DNA of 64,000 nt from Diploscapter coronatus (Eukaryota > Nematoda > Chromadorea > Rhabditida > Rhabditidae), in contig OZ038422.1 of the NCBI GenBank assembly GCA_964036155.1, positions 61,961,201-62,025,200 of the forward strand, given 5' to 3'. The notes beneath the pieces are model-generated. The model was not told where the DNA came from, did no database searches, and saw only the letters and a list, made by a program, of their open reading frames with translations. Below are positions 48,401 to 60,508 of the stretch, piece by piece. The first letter of the stretch is position 1. Each line of letters starts with the position of its first letter. Both the position numbers and the translations under genes were made by a program.

Positions 48401-51400
48401 AATATAGAAGATCCCCTGAAAATTGGTAATTTTCCTCAACAATTGATGATTTTTCAGAAAATTTCTTCAAAATGATGACTTTCTACAAAAAACATCAAAG
48501 AAATATCTAATTTTCCCAATAATTATCTATTTTCAAGAAACCCCCACTTTCCTCACTAATACGGACCTAGGTCCTATCATCTTAGACGCAGGCTATTTAT
48601 GATTATTCCCTGATAAGCCATATGGGAATGAATCTTTTATTGCCGCGAAATTAGCCGCTGAGCATTCTGTCTAAGAAAGAAATTGTTATCGAGCGCATTT
48701 TACGTGGCGAGAGAGCACGATACTTTGAATTTCTATGCAAATAAATGGCAGTCTTATCATTTCAGCTATCAGTATCAAATAGAGAAGTAAAGAGTAGAAC
48801 CTATCTATGAACATTTTCTTTTCCCTCTCTTATATTCCTTTACTATTTTTCTTTCTTTCCTCTGCTTCTCTAGCTCCTCCAAGTTTATTCTTTCTCTCTC
48901 TCTTCTTTGCTCTCACCCCCCTCGAATCGTTGACAACACGCCAAATATTTGCGCTTCATTCTTATGTTGGCTAAACGCAAACCTCCTATCGACTAGCCGT
49001 GTGCAGCGGTCGCGTCGCGGCTTTAAAAAATATCCATTCGATTTTTAACCGTTCTCTGCGTAAATTGTGTTGTTTTAAATTTCACCCTGATCAGGCTTTT
49101 AGTCGAAAGTGCATTAGAGTTGAGTTCTGAGAAATGCGATTTCCTCAATTTAGGGTTTTCAGAATTAGATGATCATTTTCTGAAAGGATTTGGATTAGAT
49201 TTTTTGGAGAGTTCAGACTAAGGAGCAAACTTTAGGGTTTCTAGAAGATAAGTTTAAATTTAGTTCGAAAAAAAACCCTGAAGATCAACTTTCTCCTGGC
49301 AAGAATAGTGCAGTTTTTCATAGATTCGCGATCTTTCCTATAAAAAAATAGGCGAATGAGAAATTTCCAGACGCTCTTTTGAAACGTAGACTTGATCTGT
49401 TGATATTTTGTCTATTTTTTCGCAGACACAGTCCGGATTTAAGTCATGACTTTCTTGCCATCTATCATATATTCTTATCAACTTTATCTATGACCTACTA
49501 TTAATCAAATCTTCATATATTTGCGAAGACTTTATAGCCGATTTCGGTTCTTTTTTTAATGGATTTTTGGGTATATCGAAAAAAAAATACCCCCAAACGC
49601 CAATTTAAACAATTGTACCTTTATGGCATAGAGCTGGTAGGAAAATTGAGTTCCTTATTCACTGGGCTTGGGGGTTTCTTTTTCGAGCTACCTATTTTTG
49701 AGCCTGACTCGGGTGTTTTTTTTCTAGGTCTGTGTTGAAATGTAGACTTGGTCTGTTGACGCTCTCGCGCTGTCTCGCGATTTCCTTTTTCCCTGAAAAA
49801 CGCTCGTCCGTTTTACCCACTTAACCTTTGAGTATCGAGGGCTGAGATCCCCCAAGACTTACGCAACTTTCTCTATATTGACTCAATGGGTTGGGAGTTA
49901 ATTTTGGCGACGCACAAAGTTAAGCACACAAAAATCAGTTAGAACTCCACAGTATAGCATACATATAGCGTTTTTATTTGAAGTTGTAATTATATCTCAT
50001 CATTTCTCCAAACTAAAGTTCTTTTTTCCATTAAAAGAACCAAAAATGTGTTGCCCATGATTTCTCTAAACTATAATTTCTTTCTCTGTACAAATATTTG
50101 AAATTTACATCCTTCCTAAATATCAATGAAAACGTTAGAATTTAACCTTGGTTCGATCATAAGTTTTCTTGTCATTGATAAAATTTCTCTGATTGGATTT
50201 TTCCGAGACGCGCCTTCTCTATTTTCAATGATCAACTTTCGCCGTCCTCCCTCCGAGAAACTATCAAATTTCACGTTTTCGATTAACTTTTTCCCATGAA
50301 CCAGAGGGGATTAATTTTGTTTATTTGAAATTGGAGACCTCGAATCATACGGAAAGCATTGTTTAACTTTATAGAAAAATGTATATACCTGAAATATATA
50401 TCCGCACCTTAATTTGATATCTGAATTATACCCGAACTTGTTGCATTTATGCCTGAATCATAATACCTAAAGCTGCTCAATTATGAATTCAACTGGATTC
50501 ACACGTGTTAGACTTATTTCCGATCCGTACCTGTGAAATCCCTGAATCATAAGACCCCGTTACGCCTAACACACTGAATATAAAATAGACGCGTCATTTT
50601 TGACACTTCTCTCATTCTTTTCATGGAATACGACGGTTTATCACTAAATCACTAAGCTCTACTATCACTCAGTTTTTTCCATATGACTTCATAATGCGAT
50701 TAGAGGTTTTGGAAAATATCGCAGCGTTAATTCCCTTCTTCTCATGATCCAGAATTTTGGGGGCTTGGTTTTTGGGAAAATGCTAACTCTTTCCTTTTTT
50801 ACAATGACTTATCTTAAATGTTTCCAATTTTTTATAGGGAAACATTTGATCTTCATTCAATCTCCTTTATTAGAACATTGTGTTGTCTAAAGTTGATGTA
50901 TTTTACGAAATTCAACAATTATCGTTTTTTTTGTTGTCATTTTTATTGATTTTTTTCCGAAAAGGGTAGAATTTAGAAATTTCAGCGCGCTGCCCGCAGT
51001 CGAGCGGCGTCGGTGGCGAGAATGATGAAGAGTCCGGGCATCGGACCCTCAGCGACCACAGCCACGGCTCCCCAGGTCCTCGTCCCCTCTGTCTCAGGCC
51101 CCACTTCCCACACTCCTCCTGGCCTACTGCCAATTCAGGTAAGAGAATTCTCAATTAGGTCATTTTTTACTGACTCTGGAAAATCTTCTAGGTTTGGAAT
51201 CGACATTTATGATTTATATTAAATGCAAATCAATGAGCTTATCATGAAGCCATTTTGAAGTTCATCCATTTTTGTTAGTGACAGGATTTATAAAATGACG
51301 AGACTCATTGGCTTTAGAGGAACCGTCTTAAAAGTTCTTAGTTTTGAAAGGGAAATAAGTTTGCATTGCGAGAAATAGTGAAATTTTCAAATTTTGAGAA

Positions 51401-54400
51401 TTTAAATGATGTATGATTTCAATTCAGCCACCCACGAACGATGCACAGATGCCAACAAACTTGGCGCCAATTATGTTCGGCGAAAAGCGACCCGCCTCGG
51501 GGCATCCAGGTCCCAGCCCTTCACCGATCAAAACCGCCAAGCTGGATCCGGAAATTTACAAGTAAGCCACTTTTTATTCTCGATCATTTTTGTTAAAATT
51601 AAAAAGGAACACTATTTCTAGCATAATTAGCCGATCCTCATTTAAAGTTAAAACTTTCGTGAAAATGAACTTTCTGAACTTAAAGTTAGTGATCTTCATT
51701 GTAATTTCGTGAAGATCAAGTTCGAGGAACGAAACACTCCATTTTTGGTAATCTGACATTCAAAAGGACCCACTCTCTCTTCTTTTGCATTTGTGAGAAG
51801 TCCACCGCCCTTTCCTTTTTCTTTTGCAAGTTGAATGTGGATTAGGATAAACTTTGCTTTGTAAAAACGGGGAAAACGAAAGAAGGCAGAAAAGTTCCGC
51901 AATTTGGTGAGCCAGGAAAAGTTGACGCAAAACCGCACAAAAAAGCGAAGTTTTGTGTTTCAAGCTAGCAGTTTTTCGAATTCGTAAATAAAAATGAGCA
52001 CGTTTTTAGAATGAGCAATGAAACCACGAAGTGGAAATTTGATCTTTAGAATAGTCTTTGAAAAAATTAAAAACTAACAATTTGAGGAATGGCATCATCG
52101 GTATCGCCAAATCCAGTTCCGGCACCCCGCCGGTGGTTAGAACTCCGCTTTCTCACGAGTCCGTCAAACCGCATACAACTTCAGCGGAATGTAAGTTCAT
52201 TTTTACTCTTTATAAAAGATAATATCCCAACTCGTTTAAAATTTTTAAATTCCTATGCTTAACATAGAATGAGGTTTATTTTTTACTCTAAAATAGTGAC
52301 TTTTTAAAAATATTTTACTTTTCTATATATTGCGATTTTCATTTCTGTTCTCTGGGTATTTCCGCCGTTTTCTCACGACTTGTGCCGTGTATCATTATGC
52401 AAAGAGGAGGTCTGACTGACTTTCTGCTCGAATGCGAAAAAGCAAGATCGAGTTTGCGCTCCATTGCCAATTCTGGATTCTCTCATTTTCTCGTACTATT
52501 TCTCTTCTCTCTTTCTCTAGGTCTTTAATTTATTCATACTACTTCGTCTTTCTTTTTCTCTACTCCTATTTTATTCATACCTTGCTCCGACCCTCATACA
52601 TTTTTCATCAGCTCTCGCTCTTTATATATTCTCCTCTTTCCTACTTTCGGACCCAAATAACATTTCCCCTTCCTTTCACCAAATAAGGCGAACTCTGAAC
52701 AAAATAAACATAGGAAAATGTTGCAATTCGGAAAATCTTTGTCCCATGCGGTCTTGCAGCTTTTTCTAAAATTTGTCACTGCAGTTGCGATTTTTTCTTG
52801 CAAATCTGATCGCATGCTCAAACAGAATATTAAACACAGGCTGGGATAAATTTAAATTAAAATCACCATAGTAAATGCCAAAATTTAATGAAGGGAAAAA
52901 TTAGATCGATTTTTGCAAGTTTATTGGATTTCTTGGGAAAGCGTGGATCTTCAGAAATAATGAAAAGACGTAATTTTGCGCGTTCTCTCCCCTCTTTCAT
53001 TATATCTCAATGGCTCTCAAATAGTCATCTTCGCCGTGTCCCTCTTTTTACTTTCAAGAGCCGCACCCCCTTCGCATTTCCAAGAATAATTAGAATTCTC
53101 CCTTTCACTAACTCTCTTCCAACTCCTCTGTATTTCGCTTTTTTCAATACTATCTATCCGGATATGACCGTTTCAAGAATTTTGAGCGCACTAAAGAGAA
53201 CAAACTAGAAAATTTGAAATTTGAAAAGGACTAACGAATAAAAAGTTTAAAATCTCAAAATTTCAGCTTCCCACCCCTCAGACCCAGGCCACAGAATCGC
53301 GTCCGCAAGAGCCACACCCCTTTCCTCATTACCACCCTCTGCGGCGTCGCTGTTCATCAATACTAATGCGCCTGGTATAGAAATGTTTAAATATGACAAT
53401 AAAAATCTAAAATTTGATCATTTTTTCAAAATCCTAACAAAAATTTATTCAATGAAAAATAGTTGACACATATTTCTTTCAACTGAAAAATCTAAGGAAT
53501 CTTTGAAGAAATAAAATATAAAATTTAAAAATTGCAGGCTCCCAACCCCAACCTACGGCAGAGCTTCTTCAGCAGTTAGCAGCTGCCGCAGCAGGCCAGG
53601 GCCCGCACCCAACTGGCTCCATCGACCCTTTGAGATTGCTGAATGGACACCCCGCGCTCGCGCAATTCACTGCTGGTAAGGTTTTCTTTGAACTTGTAAA
53701 GAATGGACTTGTTTAGAAAACCTTGAATTTATTGATTGAAAAACTTCAATTTTAGTTGTGAAAATTGAGGATTATTGGAGAAACGTTTGAACTTTCGATA
53801 GATAAATTGAGTTGTATGCAAAGAGGGCTGAATTTTTACTGTCTATCTTGACGTTGTAATGAAAAACTAGGAGTTTTATGTGAAAATATCGATTTTTTCA
53901 GGCTCACTGACCGCAGGCGCAAATCCATTTTTGGCAGCCGCAGCGGCTTCGACTACGGGTGGACTTCCGCTGTTCAATCCACAAATGTTCCTACAGAGTC
54001 AGGCTCAGGTATAATTTTTACTATTTAAAAAATCCCTTAAAGTGACTTCATAATTTTTTCCTCCCAAAAATCTAATTATAATATGGAAAAATTTGTGAAA
54101 AATCAGGTTCAAATAGTTGCTCGTCTAGAAATCAATTTTATTCGCGCTTTTAAAATCGGGCTTGAATCGTAAAAATTTCGTGTTTATTTAGCTGAAACTT
54201 TTTTATTTTTTAAAAAATATTCTGCAAATATACGTAAAGAAATTGCAAAGTCAGTCATATTGACGCAAAATTATGGAAATTCGTGGATAAAATTGCGTAT
54301 TTGCGCACCTGCCTCTTGACTAATAATCAATCTCCTTCTCTTTCATTCCCGCAAAGGCTTAGAGCTTAGGAATTACAATTTCGTCATACCACCTGGTATA

Positions 54401-57400
54401 ATTTTCGACTTTTCCCATATTCTAATCACAGGCAATTCATCATATATCGTATCCTTTATAATTGAAATCTTTTGCTCTAAATCAGATTAGCTGCGCCGTA
54501 GCAGAGACGGTTTAGACTCTTATCCTTTAGCACGTAGGAGATAATCCCTTGAATACGAATTTTCTCGGGCTCTATAATTATCCGGTCTACATTTCAGATA
54601 ACTGCTAGCTTTATTCACATTCTCAGACCTGAAAGTCTGCATTTCAATTTTGTGAAAGCTATATTAGTTAGGTCTGAATTCTCATCTTTAAATCTCAAAT
54701 TCAAAATGTCGTATCTAATCTGAGTTTGTACTCATATTCCTCACACACCTGTGATATTTCTAAATTGAAGACTTTTTTTTTTCGAAAGTCCTTTAAAATC
54801 TTAATCCGGATATATGATTAATCCATTAGAAAATATCACATACGCACATAAATTTATTTTTCAAAAATAATCCGTAAATGTTTGATTTTGGAACTTGGAA
54901 TTTTAAACCAGGAAATGACGAATAAACTCAGCAAAATGGGGATGTTATTTTTATTTGTAAAAATGATGACGGTTTAGAAATGCATGGACATATTATTATT
55001 TTATGTAGTTTGCTTTTGCCATATTTTGCAAGACATGCTTCAGAAATGTCAAAAACATCCACACTTTCGCTGAAAATGAGGGTCATTTTCTTTCGTCGCG
55101 AGAATATTTATGCGCATTATAATACATTCCGGGAATATTATCTTTCATACATGCGCTATTTTATGACATATCATAGTCACATCCATTAAATATTAAATTT
55201 TATGGAAGCTGCACATTTTCATATTTTGATCTTCAGAATAATATTAAAAATATGCATTTCTTTGGTATTTTAAACGTTTTGCGATGCAAAATAATGCGTT
55301 CCTGCTAAAAATCAAAATCGGAAATTAATTTATTTCAAACTCCAATTTCCAAAATAGAAAACATGGGATTATACCTGGTTACGTCAAAACCATAAATATA
55401 TCAAAATTCTCATTTATCCTATAACAATTCGTCGTTTCATAAACCCAGACAATATAGAGAATTTTCTAATTCGTGAATTTCTGTATTTCTAAAAATTTCA
55501 GCAACTTCAACAAGTTCAACAAGCCTCCCAGAGCAGTCAACAGGCTTCAGGTAGAGTTTTGAAAACTACACCTATTAAAATTTAAAAAATCTACCTTTCC
55601 CAAATTCAATATAATTTTTTAAAAAATAAGTTCTATAAAGCTCAAATTTGAAAGAAAAAATTAAAAAGTAAATTTAAGCTATGATTCAACAAGCGGCATT
55701 GAACGCAGCGGTGGCACAGCATCTTCCGGCCGGCCTGCAGTTTCCGCCCAACGCTGCACTCGGCTCACAGCTGGCTGGCGCTGCACTCCTTGGATCCCAG
55801 AACGCTGCCAACGCTGCAGCCAGTAGCATGGTCAATAAGGTAATTTTTTAATTTTATTTTCTCGAAATTTTACCACAGTAAAAATGTTTTTTTTTTATGA
55901 TCTTTTATTCGGAATTTTTATACGTAAGGTATTGTAATTATTCCTTCTACGTTTTTAGTGAAACAAAAATGATTGTAAAATTGCAATTTCGGAAAATAAT
56001 TCTCAAATTTTCAGAAACCCGGACGATGGTGCGGCATGCACGTGAAGATCGCTATGCAAATTGACGAGCACAAGAAACAGCTGGCTAAACAGGGACAACT
56101 TGCTCAGGTAGACATTTTAAGTAACTTTAAACGAAAAATGCCTATTTGACCAATTTTCAGCATCCCGGTCCATCATCAGCCCATCCCTCGACCTCCGGTC
56201 CGATTGGCGGTCTCCATCATTCCGTCTCGACCGCACCGACCACTTCCACTCAACCCATCATGTCTGCTGGTAGGAAATCGAAATTTAAAAATATACCTAG
56301 AGATGCCAAGTCAATTTTCGGGACTGGTAATCATGGAAAAGTAGCATTGAGACTTGATCGACGAGGTTAACCGGAATAGAACGCTTTTTAGAGCTCCGAA
56401 AATGTTTCAGTGTGGACAAAGTTACGCCCAATTTTGTGTGGCACATTTTTTCTTCAACCACTTCGCAATTTTTCGCTGATTTTAAATCCAACGAAATTTT
56501 TCGGGCTCGATGTGCTATTTGTTAGTGAAAACGGTGAAACACGTGGTAGGCAAATCGATATCGTAGCTTCAGAGTCCGTTTGTACATTTTGTGAGTATGG
56601 TCTAACTTTCGGGATAATGCGATCCCAATGTTCAAAAGTCGCGGTTTTTGGAGGAAGTGTCCAACTGCAGAGTTGGAGGCAAAAATTACTGATATATTGG
56701 ACAAAAACAATTTTCCATGATTATCAATTAAGAGCTCGACCAGATAGGTCGGAAAAAGTGGCGATAAACTTCGAGCGCATAATTTGAATGCTAATTTTGA
56801 CATTCTGGCATTTCTAAATAGACCTTGAAATTGGAATTTGAAATTTTAGGATCGGCACACTCGACTGCGTCTGGAGCGAGCAGTGTTGCGACTGATCCCG
56901 CTTTGAATAGGCTCCCACCTCCTGGTAAAAATATCCTGAATTTGAAATTATCCACTATCAGATTAGAATGCTCAAAAATCACTAGGAATTACATTGAGTT
57001 TCGTGGAAAAAATACAGGCTACGGGAAAAAAACGAAAATTTCGAATTTTCAGCCGACATGGCCCAGCTTCTGCAAGCTGCCCAGCAGCAGCAGCACCACG
57101 CGCAGCAGCAACTTCTGGCTGCGGCCGTCGTGAGTCGATCTGCTTTGATCTCAGGTAAAAATTTGAGACTCGTCTTTTGAGAGTTGTTAAAATAACCCCA
57201 ATTTTTAAACGACCCCAAAAAATTACAGGACAACCATCTACTGGACCCGGACAGAGTGCCCCAAGTCTGACGCCTCAGCAAAGCGCCCAACCACATTGCT
57301 TGCCATCTACCTCTACAGCTCAGCAACCTGGGTGAGAATAGGATATTTTCTAAACCCGAGTCTATGCTCAGAATACCTTTCGAGAAGATGCTATGAGTTC

Positions 57401-60400
57401 TTAGATGCTGCTGCTTTTTTTTCGTCCTTCTGAAAAATCTAATTTTCAGCCTGCCCCTCTCATTCCCGCCCGGTCTGCTAGCCAGTCTTCCTCCTTTCGC
57501 TCAGCACAATCCGCATCTCATGTCGGCTGCGCTGCAAGAAGCCACCAGGAGAGTCGCGTAAGATTTTTCCCTTCGAATTTTTCTTCTAGATTTAGAATAT
57601 GAAAATTTTAAATCGACATTTTTCAGGGCTACTCCCAAGCCTGCTCCAACCAGCCTCCTGCAGCCACTGCAGCAGAACATGTCCCAGGGAGGTCGGACCT
57701 CGTCTGTCATGTCCCGCGGCCCTACCAATCAGCCCACCAACCCAGGACAACCGACGAATTTCCCTGCCGGGTTGCCGAGTGGCCTTCCTGGTAAATATTT
57801 TAAGACATAAAAAATCGAGTCCACTCTAAGCTTTAGGATAAAAATATTATGGGTTATTAGATTTAAATCGAGGCTAATATTTAACTTTTCCATTTAAGGT
57901 CTGCCTCCCGGCTTCCATTTGGGTGCAAACGGTCCTGGTCTGAGTTTGCCACCACCTGCAGCTGGCGCGAGTTTGACGAACGGAACGAGGTAAATTTAAT
58001 CTCTTTTCGAAAAAAATTATCTTCTTTCTGAGAAAATAATCTCTTTATAAGTTTGATGATGATCTCTTCTCAACAAAATCATTTAAGCGATGCCGCAGCC
58101 CAAAATCAAGCCCTAATTCACGCCGTCATGATGCAGCATCAACAGCAACAACAACAGAATCAGCAGGTAAAAATTAGGCAAAAAAAAAAATAAGAACTAA
58201 AAACTTAAGAAAAAAAATTTTTAATAAATCATTTTAGGCCGAGCAACAAAGACGCGAGCAGGCTCAGCGGGAACAGCATCAATTGCATGCTCAACAACAG
58301 CAGCAGCAACAAGCCGCCCAACTCCAGGCACATCAGCAACTCCTCGCTTCCGCTGCCGCGCAGCAGCATTTGCTTGGAATTCAGGTTGAATATATATTAG
58401 AAATGCTTTTAAAAAAAATACCTCAAATTCCAATTTAAGTCGGGTATATAGAAACTAATTCAAATAGATCTAAAGTACCAGAAACGATAAAAGTTTGACC
58501 GCATAATGATTGCGATTTAGATGTTTAGAAATATCAGTAATTAGATTTCGAATTGAATTGAATCTGAATTGACGTAAACCAAATTCCTTTTCAGACCTCC
58601 TCTTCAAACGCCAACCCCGCTGCTCAACTTGCCGCCAGAAACGCCGCGGCTGATCAAGCCAATGCCATGGCCCTTATGCAGCAGATTCAAATGGTATTTT
58701 TTATTAGCAAAAAACTAAAATCCGAGTTTATTCATCTCTGAAATTTTCTTTATAAAAAAGCTAGATAAATAGATGCTACTTTAAAAGAATAAAAATATAA
58801 TTGTATTAAAAAATAATTTTCAGATGCAACAACTTGGAAACCCTGGCCAGGCCCTGCAGCTGCTCGCTCAACTTCAAGCCCACCAATCGGGAGGCCTTGC
58901 CGCGGCTACGCCCACTCCTTCTGCTGCCCCACCCACGCAGGCTCCGCCCACATCTGCACTCAATCAGCCAAATCAGATGGATCTCTTGAGGGCGCAGTTA
59001 GAACAGGTATAATATGTCGTATAACTTTAAAAAGTGGATTTGAGAAAATATGAGATTTGTAGATGTTTAGATAAATTTTAATTTTTAGCACCACCACAAC
59101 CCGTCATCCTTGCCATCCCTATCCCAGCCCAACCACCTGCTTATGGCCCAGGCCGTCCAACAACAACAGCAACAGGCTCAGGTATTAGAAATCTAGCTAT
59201 CTTAAATTTTCATTTATTTCAAAATGCCAACTCTAACATGTTAAACTAAAGTTCAAGATACCGGAGTTTTAAGACGTTTATACTACTTCTAATTTCAGGC
59301 CCAGACTTCGCGAGCAAATCCTTTGGACAGCGACGCGTTTATGAGGATGTACTCTAGTCAACAGGTAAAAAGCGAGTGATGATAAATCTGAATTAAAACG
59401 ACGTCACTTATCTTAGTTCACTTGTAAAAACTATGCACCTTAAATTCGAAAAAAAATATATATATATAATAATCCTTAAAAATACGAACTTTAAAATTAA
59501 AGAAAAAAAAACAAAATTCCAGCAACTGTCCGCGGCAAACAACAGCGCGAATTCGAATCCATCGGGTCGTCCAGCGGTTTTCGAGGCCCTTCTTGCCTTG
59601 CAGGCCAGTCAGGGCAATCATCAGGGCAGTCAGCAACCCGGCAATCGACTTGGTTTACCCCCGGCTGGTCTTCCCGGACTAGGGCTCCCCCAGCAGCAAG
59701 GTATTCCCGGGCCGAATCCCAATAGTCTCAGTAGTGCTGGTGAGAAATTCATTGCTATTTTACAGACAGGATGATTTCTACTTCATCAAAAATGAGAACC
59801 TAGAAGAGTTGAAATAAAACAGCAGCAATGTGAATGATTTAAAAGAAAACCAAAACGAAACAAAAAGCCTTAACAGAATCGTGTAAAAATCGAATTCTAT
59901 CTGATTTTTCTGGAAGAAATAATAATAATATTTTGGATGAAATGATGAAAATATGATATAAAATTAAATGAAAAATCGAAGCTTGTATGGGAACATATAT
60001 AATAGAGATCATTTTTTTTCTAAAATTTCAGGCTCTCTGGCCCCATCCTCAGTCGTGTCGACGGCGACGAGTCAGAACGGTCCCTCGATTGGGGCGCAGA
60101 ATCCGAACGCCGCGTTGTTCGCGCCGCTCCTCGGACTGCCGAATTTATCCGCACCACAAAATTTCCTGGGCCAGAAGCTACCATTCCCCGCAGGAGGACT
60201 CCAGCAACTTGTGCAGGTAGTTTTTTTATTTTTCAAAAAAAAAAGTATCTTAAAATTAGAAAATAAAGAGTTTCGTAGGAAGATTTTTGAGCAGGTAAAA
60301 TTGTTCATCTCGACGAAATTTACGGATCCTTTAAAATCAAGAAACTTTGATAAGTATAGAGGGGAAAAATTTAATGACTTTCTGAAACTAATTTTTCGGA

Positions 60401-60508
60401 GAACAAAATTATAAGTTCTGATATAGCTTCATCTAAATTATAGACAACTTTTCATTCTTCGATTTTCAGATGAAGCAAAACGAACTTGCCCCGCCGAGCG
60501 GTCGCTGA
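34945..60508 (+). CDS. Large AUTS2/FBRSL1/Tay-like nuclear protein
   Basis: Forty exons join in phase to 1,547 residues: 34945-34974, 35019-35125, 35268-35372, 35632-35794, 35953-36101, 36315-36517, 36644-36731, 36958-37093, 37221-37325, 37382-37489, 37567-37680, 38756-38872, 43265-43378, 45087-45200, 45367-45450, 50986-51138, 51428-51561, 52087-52190, 53267-53374, 53538-53675, 53902-54008, 55502-55550, 55679-55839, 56015-56107, 56161-56269, 56850-56924, 57053-57154, 57229-57331, 57450-57557, 57627-57790, 57899-57989, 58088-58166, 58238-58384, 58595-58693, 58824-59006, 59089-59181, 59299-59364, 59523-59739, 60032-60216, 60470-60508. Residues 81-135 are Arg/Gly-rich (SGRGRGGRGG). Residues 393-590 are a highly basic, probably helical stretch with many nuclear-localisation candidates. 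The C-terminal half is Gln/Ala/Pro/Asn-rich. Residues 898-928 carry KPGRWCGMHVKIAMQI plus EHKK, which I align to the conserved block of AUTS2/FBRSL1/Drosophila Tay (noncanonical PRC1 partners). A transcription or chromatin role is inferred from this block and composition. Two genes, split at the 5.5-kb intron 45451-50985, remain possible. Confidence 0.8.
39543..39600 (+). repeat. tRNA-like repeat, family member 1
   Basis: GATAGCTCAGACGGTTTTAA is followed by CCTATCCTTTATCATAGG, which can form an anticodon-like stem. The same order of words recurs near 54492 inside another intron of this gene. No B-box is clear, so it is a remnant and not a functional tRNA. Confidence 0.4.
42292..42535. repeat. 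MITE-like palindromic element in intron 12
   Basis: The left end (from 42299) reads GTACTGCAGGTTTGTTGAAT followed by ACCCCGTAG. The right end, read in reverse complement, is GCAGTACGGTTTTTTGAATA followed by ACCCGTAGGT. Similarity continues inward over most of the element (GTAGGTAAA and AGGGT words on each arm). It is about 244 bp with no open frame of note. Confidence 0.65.
43451..43624. repeat. Degenerate MITE copy, tandem neighbour of 43729-43924
   Basis: Ends resemble those of the better copy downstream: AGGCCTAAGAACGG on the left and GGCTGAAAGTCTGTTTAGGT on the right. What follows each copy ends in the shared TTTTGCAAAAAT, suggesting that a unit of about 280 bp was duplicated in tandem. 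Confidence 0.45.
43729..43924. repeat. MITE (AGACCTAGGG family), copy in intron 13
   Basis: The left terminus CAGACCTAAGGAGGAC is mirrored by the right terminus GTACTCCCTAGGTCTG. The element is 196 bp and internally non-coding. It is similar in length and interior words (TTCGTTCGTGCG, TTGACGAAAGT) to the copy at 61519-61717. Confidence 0.75.
43925..43995 (+). repeat. Decayed tRNA-like sequence adjoining the MITE
   Basis: TAGTCGGATGATAACGCGTC resembles an A-box/D-arm and GAGGTTTGAATCC a B-box/T-arm, about 50 bases apart as in real tRNAs. The anticodon stem does not close, so a tRNA pseudogene or tRNA-derived SINE head is more likely than a working gene. Confidence 0.45.
45451..50985 (+). other. 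Giant intron 15 of the AUTS2-like gene
   Basis: A 5.5-kb intron with phase-0 boundaries. Long pyrimidine-rich stretches occur at about 46730-46800, 47570-48310 and 48820-48920. Words recur, such as GAGCGCATTTTACGTG near 46439 and 48693, and a GTAGACTTG(A/G)TCTGTTGA block at about 49387 and 49743. Open frames are short and compositionally biased. No nested gene was recognised. Confidence 0.6.
45456..45482 (+). repeat. Poly-T tract next to a splice donor
   Basis: Twenty-seven consecutive T begin five bases after the exon-15 boundary (gtcgg then T). It is a long homopolymer for a donor-proximal position and may be length-variable. Confidence 0.9.
52191..53266 (+). other. Intron 18 of the AUTS2-like gene
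   Basis: A 1.1-kb intron with a pyrimidine-rich block at about 52470-52690. The hydrophobic plus-strand frame there (84 codons) is a by-product of composition. No other feature is seen. Confidence 0.5.
54009..55501 (+). other. Intron 21 of the AUTS2-like gene with a tRNA-like repeat
   Basis: A 1.5-kb AT-rich intron. The only recognisable item is the tRNA-like repeat near 54490-54550, the second member of the family also seen at 39543-39600. No coding capacity is evident. Confidence 0.5.
54490..54550 (+). repeat. tRNA-like repeat, family member 2
   Basis: CGTAGCAGAGACGGTTTAGA followed by TTATCCTTTAGCACGTAGG matches the word order of the copy at 39543-39600 (GACGGTTT, then TATCCTTTA, then TAGG). 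It lacks a convincing B-box. Confidence 0.4.
56015..56107 (+). other. AUTS2-motif exon (exon 24 of the AUTS2-like gene)
   Basis: This 31-codon exon encodes a compact, highly ordered stretch in an otherwise low-complexity protein. Its pattern is KPG-R-WC-x-MHV-x-IA-x-QI-x-x-H, followed by a Lys/Gln-rich tail. I recall the same pattern, with K or R before WC and W in place of the second M, in vertebrate AUTS2 and FBRSL1. It is the only part of the protein that I can tie to a named family. Confidence 0.7.
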
